Positions 39,000-47,161 of a DNA stretch of 64,000 bases are shown here, piece after piece. The notes below the pieces were generated by a model. The model searched no databases. It had not been told where the DNA came from and saw only the letters and a program-made list of their open reading frames with translations. The stretch comes from Methylotenera sp. G11 (GTDB lineage Bacteria > Pseudomonadota > Gammaproteobacteria > Burkholderiales > Methylophilaceae), in contig NZ_JUHH01000001.1 in assembly GCF_000799735.1 (NCBI RefSeq), positions 62,001 to 126,000 on the forward strand, written 5' to 3'. How positions within the stretch are numbered: position 1 is the stretch's first letter; the number at the start of each line of letters is the position of its first letter. Both the position numbers and the translations under genes were made by a program.

Positions 39000-39013
39000 G
39001 GCACGGATCGTGC
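39000..39013 (+). promoter_or_regulatory. Sigma-54 (-24/-12) promoter of msuE
   Basis: GG at 39000-39001 and GC at 39012-39013 with exactly ten bases between (GGCACGGATCGTGC), against the consensus TGGCACG-N4-TTGC. The GC is 69 nt before the msuE ATG. Confidence 0.75.
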
Positions 39014-39081
39014 TAACCCTATTGATGGATAGCATGGCTATGTTTAACTTAATGACGCATTATTTGCATAAGGATTAAAAA

Positions 39082-39630
39082 ATGAAAATCGTTGGTATAT
39101 CAGGAAATATCAGTGCGCCTTCCCGCACCAGGGCTTTGGTTGAGAATATAACGCAGCAAGCTGCGCAGAAAGCGCACACCAAACCCACGCTGATCGATAT
39201 TGCCCAGTTTGCAGCTGAGCTTGGCAGCACGGTGAGTTATGAAAACTTCCCGCAGGTACTGTCGGATGCCTATCAGGCGATTGAAGCCGCTGATCTGATT
39301 GTCATTGGCACTCCAGTATACAAAGCCTCATATACCGGGCTGTTAAAACACTTCTTTGACTTGCTGGATCCTAAAAAGCTGACTGGCAAGGTTGCGATCC
39401 TGGCTGCCACTGGCGGTACAGACCAGCATGCGCTGGTGCTGGAGTATCAGCTAAGGCCACTGGCCAGTTTCTTTGGTGTGGCAACGGCGCCCACCGCAAT
39501 ATATGCACGTGATAATGAGTTCATAGATTACCGGCTGAATAGCGATGCCATAGAAAGCAGGATCGATACTGCGGTTAATCAGGCGTTTAATTTATTGGAT
39601 CACAAGGCCGCACAGGCACTCGCAGCTTAA
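39082..39630 (+). CDS. msuE: NAD(P)H-dependent FMN reductase, MsuE/SsuE-like
   Basis: Supplies FMNH2 to two-component flavin monooxygenases. The 182-residue flavodoxin-like protein has the phosphate-binding GISGNISAPSRTRALVE loop at residues 5-21, IGTPVYKASYTGLLKHFFDLLD, and LAATGGTDQHAL. It resembles MsuE/SfnE reductases encoded with methanesulfonate and sulfone monooxygenases. It is transcribed alone, from a -24/-12 promoter. Its likely partners are the two SsuD-like monooxygenases encoded at 51.2-53.4 kb. Confidence 0.88.
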   Translation: MKIVGISGNISAPSRTRALVENITQQAAQKAHTKPTLIDIAQFAAELGSTVSYENFPQVLSDAYQAIEAADLIVIGTPVYKASYTGLLKHFFDLLDPKKLTGKVAILAATGGTDQHALVLEYQLRPLASFFGVATAPTAIYARDNEFIDYRLNSDAIESRIDTAVNQAFNLLDHKAAQALAA

Positions 39631-39649
39631 CGGTTGTAGCGGTTGATGT

Positions 39650-39684
39650 AAAAAAGCCCATGCATTCCCCGCATGGGCTTTTTA
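39650..39684. terminator. Bidirectional terminator between msuE and exbD
   Basis: AAAAAGCCCATGC and GCATGGGCTTTTT form a perfect 13-bp stem with a 7-nt loop, with A/T runs on both sides. It serves the convergent msuE and exbD transcripts. Confidence 0.95.
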
Positions 39685-39703
39685 TTGGTTCATTGCGGCT
39701 GTT

Positions 39704-40111
39704 TTAATTGGATTGCGTTATTACCGCAAGCTTGGTGATGCCGGACCGTTCAATCGCAGCCATTACTTTGGCTACGGACCCGTATTTAACGGACTCGTCT
39801 GAACTCAGGTGGTATACCAGCTCAGGGTTGGCGTCGTGTCTCGATTTCAGTTCCGGTTCAAGTGCTGCAAGTGTCACGGCCTGTTTGTCGATGTAAACAT
39901 TGCCTTCAGCATTTACGCTGATCGTCACCGGTTTACCTGGATCGGGTTCTTTGGTCGCCGCGGTCTTGGGCAGGTTCACGTGGATCGCATTATTCAGCAG
40001 CGGCGCCGTGACGATAAACACCACCAGCAGCACCAGCATGACATCCACCAAGGGCGTCACGTTGATCTCGCTCAGAACGTCATCGCCATCACTTTGAGAT
40101 GAGAAAGCCAT
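39704..40111 (-). CDS. exbD: Biopolymer transport protein ExbD
   Basis: Proton-channel partner of ExbB that energises TonB. The 135-residue protein has one N-terminal membrane helix (residues about 18-36), whose DVMLVLLVVFIV segment carries the essential Asp, and a periplasmic domain. The start ATG shares one base with the exbB stop (TAATG). It is the last gene of the ssuB-tonB-exbB-exbD operon. Confidence 0.94.
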   Translation of the reverse strand: MAFSSQSDGDDVLSEINVTPLVDVMLVLLVVFIVTAPLLNNAIHVNLPKTAATKEPDPGKPVTISVNAEGNVYIDKQAVTLAALEPELKSRHDANPELVYHLSSDESVKYGSVAKVMAAIERSGITKLAVITQSN

Positions 40112-40833
40112 TATGCTATCGCTCCTTTCAGGCTATGCACCACCGATTTTTCAGTTGAAGCGGCAACCGCTTCAACATTCTTCCTGAACGTTGCTTTACG
40201 TGACAATGTGATAAAGTCTTCAGCAAAGTCATCCAGGTTGTTGCTGCTGGTTTTTAGCCTGCGCAGGAAAAAGTTATAGGCCAGCACCGCCGGTACAGCC
40301 ACAGCGATACCGACCGCAGTGGCAATCAGCGCTTCACCGATCGGCCCGGCAACCACGTCAAGGCTGGCAGAACCGGTCTTGCTGATTTCAGTCAGTGCAT
40401 GCATGATGCCCCAGACGGTGCCGAACAGACCCACAAAAGGTGCCGTGCTGCCGATGCTGGCAAGCACGACCAATCCGCTCTCACGTGTGACGCGCTCTTT
40501 TTGTATCTGCTGACGCAGCGCACGTTCCAGCACTTCCTGCCTGTCACCGAAATGCTGTAAATCATTGGCTGAGTTTGAATCGATATCCTTCAGCGCGTTA
40601 AAACCTACCGTGGCCACCCTGAACGCCGGGCCATTGTGGCTTTCCAGGCTCGCTGCGGATTTAAAATCAGGCGCGCTCCAGAACGCGGCGCGGAACCTGA
40701 CGTTCTGTTTACGTATCAGCCATACCTGCAATGATTTGGCGAGTATCAGTGTCCAGGTGATGACCGATCCTGCGATCAGCGTGAAAAGCACGCCCTGAAC
40801 CACGATTGATGTAGAAGAAGAAAAATTAAACAT
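40111..40833 (-). CDS. exbB: Biopolymer transport protein ExbB (MotA/TolQ/ExbB family)
   Basis: Inner-membrane proton-channel subunit of the TonB system, 240 residues with three transmembrane helices. The family core GLVVLASIGSTAPFVGLFGTVWGIMHAL and PIGEALIATAVGIAVAVPAVLAYNFF is present. The start has AAAGGTGA upstream. It lies 13 nt from tonB and overlaps exbD. Confidence 0.94.
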   Translation of the reverse strand: MFNFSSSTSIVVQGVLFTLIAGSVITWTLILAKSLQVWLIRKQNVRFRAAFWSAPDFKSAASLESHNGPAFRVATVGFNALKDIDSNSANDLQHFGDRQEVLERALRQQIQKERVTRESGLVVLASIGSTAPFVGLFGTVWGIMHALTEISKTGSASLDVVAGPIGEALIATAVGIAVAVPAVLAYNFFLRRLKTSSNNLDDFAEDFITLSRKATFRKNVEAVAASTEKSVVHSLKGAIA

Positions 40834-40846
40834 TGTTATATCACCT

Positions 40847-41665
40847 TTATTTAGCTAGTTTGAATTCAATAGGGACAGTCGCCCAGCCATCGATGGCAGT
40901 GCTGCCACGTTTGGAAGGAATGAATGTCCAGTTTCTGACGGCAGTAAGTGCTGATTCATCCAGGGTTTTGCGGCCACTGGATTGTTTTATTTCCACTTTG
41001 TCTGGCTTACCGCTTGCCAGCACGTGAACGCGCAGCAATACTTTTCCTTCCCAACCCTGGCGTTGCGCGAATGCAGGATAGTCCGGGGACGGGTTGTTTA
41101 AATACGCCGCGTTGCCGATTGCCTCGGTAACGGGCTCTTCTGCCTTCACAGCTTGCGGAGCCTCAGGCACCGGTGCGGCAGCAACCACAGGTGCGCTACT
41201 GACCGGAGCCTCACGGTTCTCAGGCACGGTAATGGCGGCGGGTGCTGCATTCTCCTGCGCGGCGGCAGTACGCAGGGCAGGCGCCGGTTTGGCCACGGGC
41301 GGCGGCGCCTGTTTGATCACTTTAGGCGGTGGCGGCGGTGGTGGTTTCGGCGGTTCAACTACCTCGGGCGGCTGGGGTTTGATAAACTCAATTTCGACTT
41401 TGTTGACCTTAGGCTGCGGAACGGTTGTTGATTCCGGGTAGTTCAGGTATGCAAGCACCGCAGCACCATGCAGTAAAACGGTCAGGCCAGCCAAAGCCCA
41501 GGTGCTGCGGCCGGCAGGAATTGCGTGACCAGCCTCTTTGTCAGGATGCAGATCGCCTGGTGCCGCTGTCCGTCTTGCCGCAGCTTCAGGCTTATTTGAA
41601 GTCGCCACGGCGCTGTTTTCATCAAGCTCATAAAATGTCGCTGTAGCGTTTGTGAATGTTGCCAT
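40847..41665 (-). CDS. tonB: TonB energy-transducing protein
   Basis: Links the ExbBD proton channel to outer-membrane receptors. The 272-residue protein has an unusually long polar cytoplasmic N-terminus (about 52 residues), one membrane helix ([19 protein letters not shown]) and a periplasmic Pro-rich spacer ([21 protein letters not shown]). The folded C-terminal domain ends [13 protein letters not shown] and contains the [19 protein letters not shown] block. AGGAGAG precedes the ATG. A dedicated TonB next to an ABC ATPase suggests service to the receptor encoded at 47.2 kb. Confidence 0.93.
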   Translation of the reverse strand: MATFTNATATFYELDENSAVATSNKPEAAARRTAAPGDLHPDKEAGHAIPAGRSTWALAGLTVLLHGAAVLAYLNYPESTTVPQPKVNKVEIEFIKPQPPEVVEPPKPPPPPPPKVIKQAPPPVAKPAPALRTAAAQENAAPAAITVPENREAPVSSAPVVAAAPVPEAPQAVKAEEPVTEAIGNAAYLNNPSPDYPAFAQRQGWEGKVLLRVHVLASGKPDKVEIKQSSGRKTLDESALTAVRNWTFIPSKRGSTAIDGWATVPIEFKLAK

Positions 41666-41704
41666 GCTATCTCTCCTGCCAAATGCGTTTATTTACAGAT
41701 CGCA

Positions 41705-42598
41705 TCACTCAACCTCGACGATTGCAAAATCAGCCATGACATCAGCCTTGATGCTCTGGAATAAAAAAGATGACCTGTCGCGTGGCCGGGCCAGCGGCAC
41801 CGGAACGATACGCCGGATGCGGCCAGGATGGGATTCCATGACCACGATACGGTCGCCGAGAAACACAGCCTCCTCAACATCGTGCGTTACCAGGATAGTA
41901 GTCAGGCCTTCATGTTCCCACAGGCGCTGCAGTTCCTGCTGCAATTTGAGGCGGGTAAGTGCGTCCAGTGCACCGAAAGGCTCATCCAGCAACAATAGTT
42001 TCGGCTTCAGAACAAGGGCTCTGGCAATCGCGACCCGCTGTGACATGCCGCCTGATATCTGGTGCGGATAGGCTTTTTCGAATCCATTCAGGCCTACCGT
42101 GCTGATCTGTTTTGCCACGCGCAGCTTGCGCTCTTCCCTGGAGACGTCGGTTGCAGTGAAAGCCAGTGCAATATTTTCTTCAACCGTGAGCCAGGGGAAT
42201 AAGCGGTGTTCCTGAAATACTATGCCCCGGCTTAGATCGGTGCCGGTAATGGCCTGACCCTGATAAATGATGGATCCGGTATAGCTGGTATCCAGCCCTG
42301 CTATCAGCCTGAGCAGTGTGGATTTGCCGCATCCGCTGGCACCGACGATGGAAAGGAACTCGCCAGGCTTGATTTCCAGGTGAATACCATTCAGGACATT
42401 CAAAGACACATCATGCAGCTGATAGCTCTTGCTGACATCTTGAATGAGCAAAGAAGCATCATTAATTTCCTGATGGCTCCCTTCGATGCCAGAACCTTCA
42501 GCGTTACTGGCTCCTGAATGGTAATTTGCCGCTATCTGAACCCTCGCTGAAGGCGCCGCTCTTTTGTCGAGGCTGATAGCTACGTTATATGTTGTCAT
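41705..42598 (-). CDS. ssuB: Sulfonate/nitrate-type ABC transporter ATP-binding protein (SsuB-like)
   Basis: Energy-coupling ATPase of an aliphatic-sulfonate-type importer, 297 residues. Walker [11 protein letters not shown]-loop [11 protein letters not shown], signature ISGGMSQR, Walker [13 protein letters not shown] and the H-loop THDVEEAV are intact. The protein carries an N-terminal polar extension of about 50 residues before the ABC core. The ATG at 42598 is preferred; an in-frame extension runs to 42658. It is divergent from the operon encoding the permeases and binding protein, and heads the ssuB-tonB-exbBD transcript. Confidence 0.9.
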   Translation of the reverse strand: MTTYNVAISLDKRAAPSARVQIAANYHSGASNAEGSGIEGSHQEINDASLLIQDVSKSYQLHDVSLNVLNGIHLEIKPGEFLSIVGASGCGKSTLLRLIAGLDTSYTGSIIYQGQAITGTDLSRGIVFQEHRLFPWLTVEENIALAFTATDVSREERKLRVAKQISTVGLNGFEKAYPHQISGGMSQRVAIARALVLKPKLLLLDEPFGALDALTRLKLQQELQRLWEHEGLTTILVTHDVEEAVFLGDRIVVMESHPGRIRRIVPVPLARPRDRSSFLFQSIKADVMADFAIVEVE

Positions 42599-42654
42599 GC
42601 CTTTGATTCTCCATACCGATAAACAATAGCCATAAATGGCGATAAACCTATACA

Positions 42655-42668
42655 GCAATCGCTATGCC
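42655..42668 (-). promoter_or_regulatory. Sigma-54 (-24/-12) promoter of ssuB-tonB-exbBD
   Basis: On the minus strand the site reads TGGCATA-N4-TTGCT, with GG (42668-42667) and GC (42656-42655) separated by ten bases; the TTGC -12 box is exact. It is 57 nt before the ssuB ATG. Confidence 0.68.
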
Positions 42669-42734
42669 AATATATTTTTATCATTTAAATCATATGGTTA
42701 ACATTTTTTGACATGGGGTCGCGGGCTTGGTTTG

Positions 42735-42754
42735 CTGTTTAAGCAGCAGTTGTT
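42735..42754 (+). promoter_or_regulatory. Candidate upstream activator site shared with the TonB-receptor promoter
   Basis: CTGTTTAAGCAGCAGTTGTT here and CTGTTT(CT)AAGCA(A)GCAGTTGTT at 46959-46982 differ only by two small insertions. Both lie 100-160 bp upstream of a -24/-12 promoter, as expected for an enhancer-binding-protein site. Confidence 0.45.
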
Positions 42755-42911
42755 AAAAACATGCTGTTGAATTAGCAGCATGTCGAATCTGCTGCCTGTA
42801 CAGCAGGGCTGCTGCCCTTTGCGCATATCCGCTGTATTTTATCCAGCAGCTGGCAATCGTCTTTCAATCTATTTTTTTATAAGTTGTTGATTTTTATTTA
42901 TTTATTTTTAT

Positions 42912-42925
42912 GGCACGAAGTGTGC
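42912..42925 (+). promoter_or_regulatory. Sigma-54 (-24/-12) promoter of the dszB-like/ssuA/ssuC operon
   Basis: TGGCACG-AAGT-GTGCT has the exact -24 heptamer and GG-N10-GC spacing. The GC is 69 nt before the start codon at 42994, the same as for msuE. Confidence 0.8.
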
Positions 42926-42993
42926 TCATGCCTATATGTAAATAAATACAACATCAGGCACGGGCCTGCATTTATATAACTTAGGAGAGATTC

Positions 42994-44049
42994 ATGAGTA
43001 AAGTCTTAGATACGCTTTGGTATACACGCTGCCCTGTGCCGACAGGATTGGGGATCGCCGTGCAGAAAGGCTGGCTGGAAGAGAGCTTCCGCGCAAAAGC
43101 CACAACCATCAGATCACTGCGCGAATCCGCCGATCAATCAGTGCGTGAATCGCATTTTGATCATACGCTGGCCAATTCAGTCAGGCATGGTGGCAATATC
43201 CCTGCGATATGGGCACGTTCAGCTGGCCGTGAAACCAAAGTGATCGGTCTCTCATGGGCAGACGAAACGCAGCTGATCCTGACACTGCCCGGTTCAGGAA
43301 TACGTCATGTCAAGGATCTGAAAGGGCGTAAATTCGGTTTGCCGAAATGGGTGAATGTGCAGATTGATTTTGTGCGTGCCCAGGCATTGCGCGGTCTCGA
43401 AAACGCGCTCAGTCTGGAAGGTCTGGCCGTGAGTGATGTTGAGCTCGTGGACTATGTGATTGATAGCGGCTACAGCGATGCGCCGGCCAAAAAAAGCGAA
43501 GATGGCAGCTATATCTTCGGCAGCCAGTCAGGCAGCCGTAATGACGAGCTGATTGGCCTGCTGCGCGGCGAAGTCGATGCGATCTTCCTGAAAGGCGCCA
43601 GTGCCGCGGCGCTGGCATATCAATTTAACCTGGTTACGGTCATTGATACCGGTGTGCATCCTGATCCGCTGATACGTGCCAATAATGGTACGCCGCGCAC
43701 GCTCACGGTTGATGCCAGCCTGATTGAGAACCACTTTGATGCTGCGGAGCGCATTGTCGAACAGGTGCTGCGTGCCGAAGACTGGGCACATGAACATCCT
43801 GATGAAACAAGGCGTTTCCTCGCCAAAGAGACCAACAGCAGCGAGTATTGGGTAAGCGTTGCTTATGGGCAGGATGCACATCTGCGTCTGCGTACGGATT
43901 TTGCCCGGGAATCTGTAGATGGACTACAGGATTTCGTGAACTTCCTGCATCGCTGGCAATTTATTCCCAAGCGATTCGATGTGAATGACTGGATCGATAC
44001 CCGGCCTTTTGACGCAGTGATCCGCAAGCGCCTGATCAGTGCTGCCTGA
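42994..44049 (+). CDS. DszB-like desulfinase candidate (SsuA-fold, cytoplasmic), copy 1
   Basis: A 351-residue protein with the periplasmic-binding-protein fold of the SsuA/Thi5/DszB superfamily but no signal peptide, so it should be cytoplasmic. It resembles DszB, the 2'-hydroxybiphenyl-2-sulfinate desulfinase: LWYTRCPVPT aligns with the segment around catalytic Cys27 (Cys13 here). HFDHTLANSVRHGGNIP aligns with the His60/Arg70 segment (His54 and Arg64, same ten-residue spacing). The inferred role is C-S cleavage of a sulfinate to release sulfite. It is first in an operon with ssuA and two permeases, with TAGGAG upstream. An alternative is a non-enzymatic substrate-binding protein. Substrate unknown. 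Confidence 0.7.
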   Translation: MSKVLDTLWYTRCPVPTGLGIAVQKGWLEESFRAKATTIRSLRESADQSVRESHFDHTLANSVRHGGNIPAIWARSAGRETKVIGLSWADETQLILTLPGSGIRHVKDLKGRKFGLPKWVNVQIDFVRAQALRGLENALSLEGLAVSDVELVDYVIDSGYSDAPAKKSEDGSYIFGSQSGSRNDELIGLLRGEVDAIFLKGASAAALAYQFNLVTVIDTGVHPDPLIRANNGTPRTLTVDASLIENHFDAAERIVEQVLRAEDWAHEHPDETRRFLAKETNSSEYWVSVAYGQDAHLRLRTDFARESVDGLQDFVNFLHRWQFIPKRFDVNDWIDTRPFDAVIRKRLISAA

Positions 44050-44104
44050 TTGCATAAGGCCTGCTTCCGTCAGGCCTTATCTTGTTTTTGAATGTGAGAA
44101 TAGA

Positions 44105-45199
44105 ATGATTTTTAATATTAAAAAAAATATATCTTTGGCAGGTTTATTCCTGCTGGCCATTTCTTTTGTGTTTGGATTGCTGTCAGATGCGCAGGCGGCT
44201 GATAGCGCCAGGGAGGTCAGGATCGCTACCGTTGCCTATAATGTGAACGGTAAAATCGGTTTGAATGGAAGCGCTGCAATTGTAGAAAAGCAGGGCTGGT
44301 TAAGGGATGAACTCGCCAAACAGGGGGTAAAACTGACCTGGGTTCCCGTCACGGCACAATCCGTGGGGGTTACGATTAACGAGGCATTCGCCAATAAGAG
44401 CATCGATTTCGCCGGTTACGGCGACCTGCCATCGGTGATCCTGAATGCAGGCGGGGTAGAGACCCGTATTGTGGTGCCAGGCGGACGCGGCAATAATGTA
44501 TACCTGCTTGTATCCCCGAACTCCACTGCAAAAAGCCTGGCTGACCTGAAAGGAAAACGCATCGCCCTGCATCGCGGCCGTCCGTGGGAAATCACATTTG
44601 CCCGCTATGTCGAGTCGAATGGATTGAAGTTCTCTGATTTCAAGATATCCAACCTTAACCCGGGTGCCGGTGCCGCGGCGCTGGCTGCCGGTAATGTGGA
44701 TGCTTTTGTGACGCTCAGTGATGCCTTCCAGCTGGAAGATAAAAAGATCGGAAAGATCATATGGTCAACCAAATCTTCTACTCAGGATTGGAAAATGCGC
44801 GCCGAGTTATGGGGAGCCAGGGACTTCATCGCCAGCAACCCTGCCATTACACAGGTGGTGGCCACTGCTTATGTGAAAGCTGCCCATTGGACATCGCAGC
44901 AGGCTAATTTTAATGAATATCTCAAAATAGCCAACCAGAACGGTCAGTCTGAAGACGTTTTCAGGCGTGAATATGCCGATGACTCTACGACATGGCAGTC
45001 ACGCTGGAGCCCGCTGTTCGATGATCTGGTTCTAGACCATTATGCAAACGCGGCGCAATACAGCCGCAAAGCCAATCTGATCCGCAAGGATCTGAACGTC
45101 AGCCAGCTGTTTGAGCCACGGTTTTTAAACGCAGCACTCAAAACACTCAAGCTCGAAGGCTACTGGCAGCCGAGAAAAACCGCCGGTAAAGTTTCCTGA
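44105..45199 (+). CDS. ssuA: Sulfonate-type ABC transporter substrate-binding protein (SsuA-like)
   Basis: Periplasmic binding protein of 364 residues for an alkane/aryl-sulfonate importer. A clear signal peptide (LAGLFLLAISFVFGLLSDAQA) ends before about residue 32. The mature protein shows the NMT1/SsuA pattern: EVRIATVAYN, IDFAGYGDLPSVILNAGG, SLADLKGKRIALHRGRPWEI, LAAGNVDAFVTLSDAF. The frame begins upstream at 44039, but the ATG at 44105 starts the signal peptide. It lies 55 nt after the DszB-like gene and 3 nt before the first permease. Confidence 0.88.
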   Translation: MIFNIKKNISLAGLFLLAISFVFGLLSDAQAADSAREVRIATVAYNVNGKIGLNGSAAIVEKQGWLRDELAKQGVKLTWVPVTAQSVGVTINEAFANKSIDFAGYGDLPSVILNAGGVETRIVVPGGRGNNVYLLVSPNSTAKSLADLKGKRIALHRGRPWEITFARYVESNGLKFSDFKISNLNPGAGAAALAAGNVDAFVTLSDAFQLEDKKIGKIIWSTKSSTQDWKMRAELWGARDFIASNPAITQVVATAYVKAAHWTSQQANFNEYLKIANQNGQSEDVFRREYADDSTTWQSRWSPLFDDLVLDHYANAAQYSRKANLIRKDLNVSQLFEPRFLNAALKTLKLEGYWQPRKTAGKVS

Positions 45200-45202
45200 T
45201 GA

Positions 45203-45991
45203 ATGGGGTTGGTCATGATTGATTTACGCGTTCCGGCTAATCGTTTCCGCACGCATGCGCTGTATTTTATATCGCCGCTGCTATTACTGCTTATCTGGGC
45301 ATGGGTATGCCGTGCCGGCATATTCCCGGAACAGATTCTGGTATCGCCGGCCGGCGTTCTTGAAACCGGCCACGAACTCTGGGCCAACGGAGAACTGCCT
45401 GCACACTTGCATGATAGCCTGTTGCGGTTAAGCTGGGGTTTTGCTATCGGTGCTTTCCTGGGCCTGCTGTTTGGCGTATTGATGGGCTTGTTCAAATCAG
45501 TGGATAGCTTCTTTGCGCCATCGTTCAATGCGATACGCCAGGTACCAACCATTGCTTTTATCCCGATGCTGATCATGATTTTTGGTGTGGAAGAGACATT
45601 CAAGATCGTGGTCGTGGCAAAAGCTGCGTTCTTCCCTGTCACGCTGGCAACTTATGATGCAGTCAAGGGTATTCCGCGGACATATTTTGAGGTGTCCAGG
45701 GTATATCAGCTGCCAACATGGCATTTGATTACGCGTATTGTATTGCCGGCAACGACGCCACCGGTGCTGACAGGGTTCCGTTTGGCTTTAGGCCGTTCAT
45801 GGATGGTGCTGGTGGCAGCCGAACTGATCGCTGCCGATAGCGGCATCGGGCAGATGATGGAAATGGGCAGGCAAATGTTCCGAATCGACATCGTGCTGGT
45901 GGGCGTGCTCGTCACCGGTTTGATAGGTTTCCTGCTAGACCGCGGCTTGCGTTCTGTTGAAGCACACCTTGGGAAGTGGAAATACAGGTAA
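45203..45991 (+). CDS. ssuC: Sulfonate-type ABC transporter permease (SsuC-like), copy 1
   Basis: Inner-membrane permease of 262 residues with about six transmembrane helices. The BPD_transp_1 EAA-like cytoplasmic loop reads TYDAVKGIPRTYFEVSRVYQLPTWHLITRIVLPATTPPVLTG. The frame starts at the ATG at 45203; a second ATG at 45215 has better Shine-Dalgarno spacing. It overlaps in part the non-preferred extension of the second permease gene. Confidence 0.88.
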   Translation: MGLVMIDLRVPANRFRTHALYFISPLLLLLIWAWVCRAGIFPEQILVSPAGVLETGHELWANGELPAHLHDSLLRLSWGFAIGAFLGLLFGVLMGLFKSVDSFFAPSFNAIRQVPTIAFIPMLIMIFGVEETFKIVVVAKAAFFPVTLATYDAVKGIPRTYFEVSRVYQLPTWHLITRIVLPATTPPVLTGFRLALGRSWMVLVAAELIAADSGIGQMMEMGRQMFRIDIVLVGVLVTGLIGFLLDRGLRSVEAHLGKWKYR

Positions 45992-46052
45992 TGGCTACTC
46001 TTATCAATTCAATCTTTTTTCTGGAAGTGCCAGAATTGTCAGGGACAACACG

Positions 46053-46832
46053 ATGAAAAAAATAAAACAGTTCACATCCAGGCTGTCGCAGGTAAACGGG
46101 CTCTGGCTGCCGATAGCCGTGGCTTTAATCTGGGAAATCATGTCGCGCCAGGGAGATGCTTACGCTTATACGTTTGTATCCTTGTCGCAGATCGCGATTG
46201 GTTTTTCGGAGCTGGTCACAAGCGGCGAGCTGCTGGTCAACCTGGCGGCGACATTGCAGACTACGGTTATCGGGTTATTGATCGGAGGCATTACAGGCTT
46301 GCTGGTTGGCGGCCTCATGGCTGTTTCACCCACCGCCGATAAATTGATCGGGCCGCTATACCACACCCTGCGGCAAGTGCCGTTATTGGGGTTGATTCCT
46401 TTGATCGCACTCTGGTTCGGTAATGGCCTGTCTTCAAAAATCCTGATTGTTAGCCTGGCTGCGTTCTACCCGGTAGTGCTGAATACTTATGAAGGCATGC
46501 GCGGTGTGGAAAAGAAATTGATAGAAGTGTCTTCCGTACTTAAGTTAAACCGCCTGCAGCTGTTCCTGAAGGTTCTGCTGCCGGCAGCGATGCCATCCAT
46601 CCTGACCGGGGTTTCCCAGGCCTTGGCTTTTGCCTGGATTTCCACGGTGGGGACTGAACTGCTGTTTTCTACCGGGCCAGGTCTTGGCGGCTTGATGCAG
46701 ATCGCACAGGAAGCCTCCAGGATGGACATCGTCATTATCGGGGTTGCCAGTATCGGCTTGACGGGATTGCTGATGAACGCGGGCCTGTCTCGCCTGAGTC
46801 AATATCTGCTGCGCTGGCGCAGCGTCAGATAA
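46053..46832 (+). CDS. Sulfonate-type ABC transporter permease (SsuC-like), copy 2
   Basis: Second permease, 259 residues, about six membrane helices. Its EAA-like loop is NTYEGMRGVEKKLIEVSSVLKLNRLQLFLKVLLPAAMPSILTG. It is clearly different from copy 1, so a heterodimeric channel with one ATPase (SsuB) is possible. The frame extends to 45957, but the ATG at 46053 with AGGGA upstream gives a normal N-terminus. It is the last gene of the operon, with a terminator 25 nt after the stop. Confidence 0.87.
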   Translation: MKKIKQFTSRLSQVNGLWLPIAVALIWEIMSRQGDAYAYTFVSLSQIAIGFSELVTSGELLVNLAATLQTTVIGLLIGGITGLLVGGLMAVSPTADKLIGPLYHTLRQVPLLGLIPLIALWFGNGLSSKILIVSLAAFYPVVLNTYEGMRGVEKKLIEVSSVLKLNRLQLFLKVLLPAAMPSILTGVSQALAFAWISTVGTELLFSTGPGLGGLMQIAQEASRMDIVIIGVASIGLTGLLMNAGLSRLSQYLLRWRSVR

Positions 46833-46856
46833 GCACAATTGATCTACAGGCAATTG

Positions 46857-46892
46857 AATGCGGTGCATTGGAAAATGCGCCGCATTTTTTTA
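46857..46892 (+). terminator. Terminator of the dszB-like/ssuA/ssuC operon
   Basis: AATGCGG pairs with CCGCATT around a 16-nt loop that can pair further (GCATT/AATGC). A run of seven T follows. Confidence 0.8.
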
Positions 46893-46958
46893 TACGCCTC
46901 AGCCAGGCAATCTTTACGCCAGCCAGGCAATCAATGCATCGACGCGCCTATGACGCTA

Positions 46959-46982
46959 CTGTTTCTAAGCAAGCAGTTGTTC
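46959..46982 (+). promoter_or_regulatory. Candidate upstream activator site for the TonB receptor
   Basis: CTGTTT-CT-AAGCAA-GCAGTTGTT, nearly the same as the site at 42735-42754. It also contains CTGTTTC, shared with the msuE upstream site. It ends about 99 bp before the -24 element. Confidence 0.45.
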
Positions 46983-47080
46983 AATACCCTGTTGCCAGCA
47001 CAACACAAGCCAAAACCAAAAAATGCGTTTATGGTTTTTTTAATCAATTAAATCAATTGGTTATTATTTTGATTGCCACT

Positions 47081-47094
47081 GGCACAGATTCTGC
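47081..47094 (+). promoter_or_regulatory. Sigma-54 (-24/-12) promoter of the TonB-dependent receptor gene
   Basis: CTGGCACA-GATT-CTGCA: GG-N10-GC is exact and the -24 half is TGGCACA. The GC is 68 nt before the ATG at 47162. Confidence 0.78.
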
Positions 47095-47161
47095 AATATC
47101 TCTCTTGTTGATGCGCATGCAAGCGCAAGGCAGATTTTATTAACAGTAAAGAGAGTATTCA

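Larger units (their letters stand above)
42599..42993. promoter_or_regulatory. Divergent regulatory region between ssuB and the dszB-like/ssu operon
   Basis: A 395-nt gene-free stretch. It holds one -24/-12 promoter pointing left at 42655-42668 and one pointing right at 42912-42925. Between them, at 42735-42817, is a cluster of CTGCTN/NAGCAG half-sites, including CTGCTG-N6-CAGCAG and ATGCTG-N9-CAGCAT. The cluster sits where enhancer sites for a sigma-54 activator could serve both promoters. An A/T-rich segment follows at 42865-42911. Confidence 0.65.
46833..47161 (+). promoter_or_regulatory. Regulatory spacer before the TonB-dependent receptor
   Basis: A 329-nt gene-free stretch. It holds a terminator (46857-46892), a 13-bp direct repeat CAGCCAGGCAATC at 46900 and 46920 (20-bp period), an activator-site candidate (46959-46982), and a -24/-12 promoter (47081-47094). 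A Shine-Dalgarno AAAGAGAG precedes the receptor start. Confidence 0.65.

Noticed and set aside
41094-41441. Open frame on the plus strand opposite tonB, rich in Gly and Ala
   Set aside because: It is the antisense shadow of the Pro-rich and Ala-rich TonB spacer; GC-rich codons make it open. No start signal or domain.
42951-42967. A second -24/-12-like site (AGGCACGGGCCTGCA) closer to the DszB-like gene
   Set aside because: GG and GC are separated by nine bases, not ten, so it fails the strict spacing rule; the site at 42912-42925 fits exactly.
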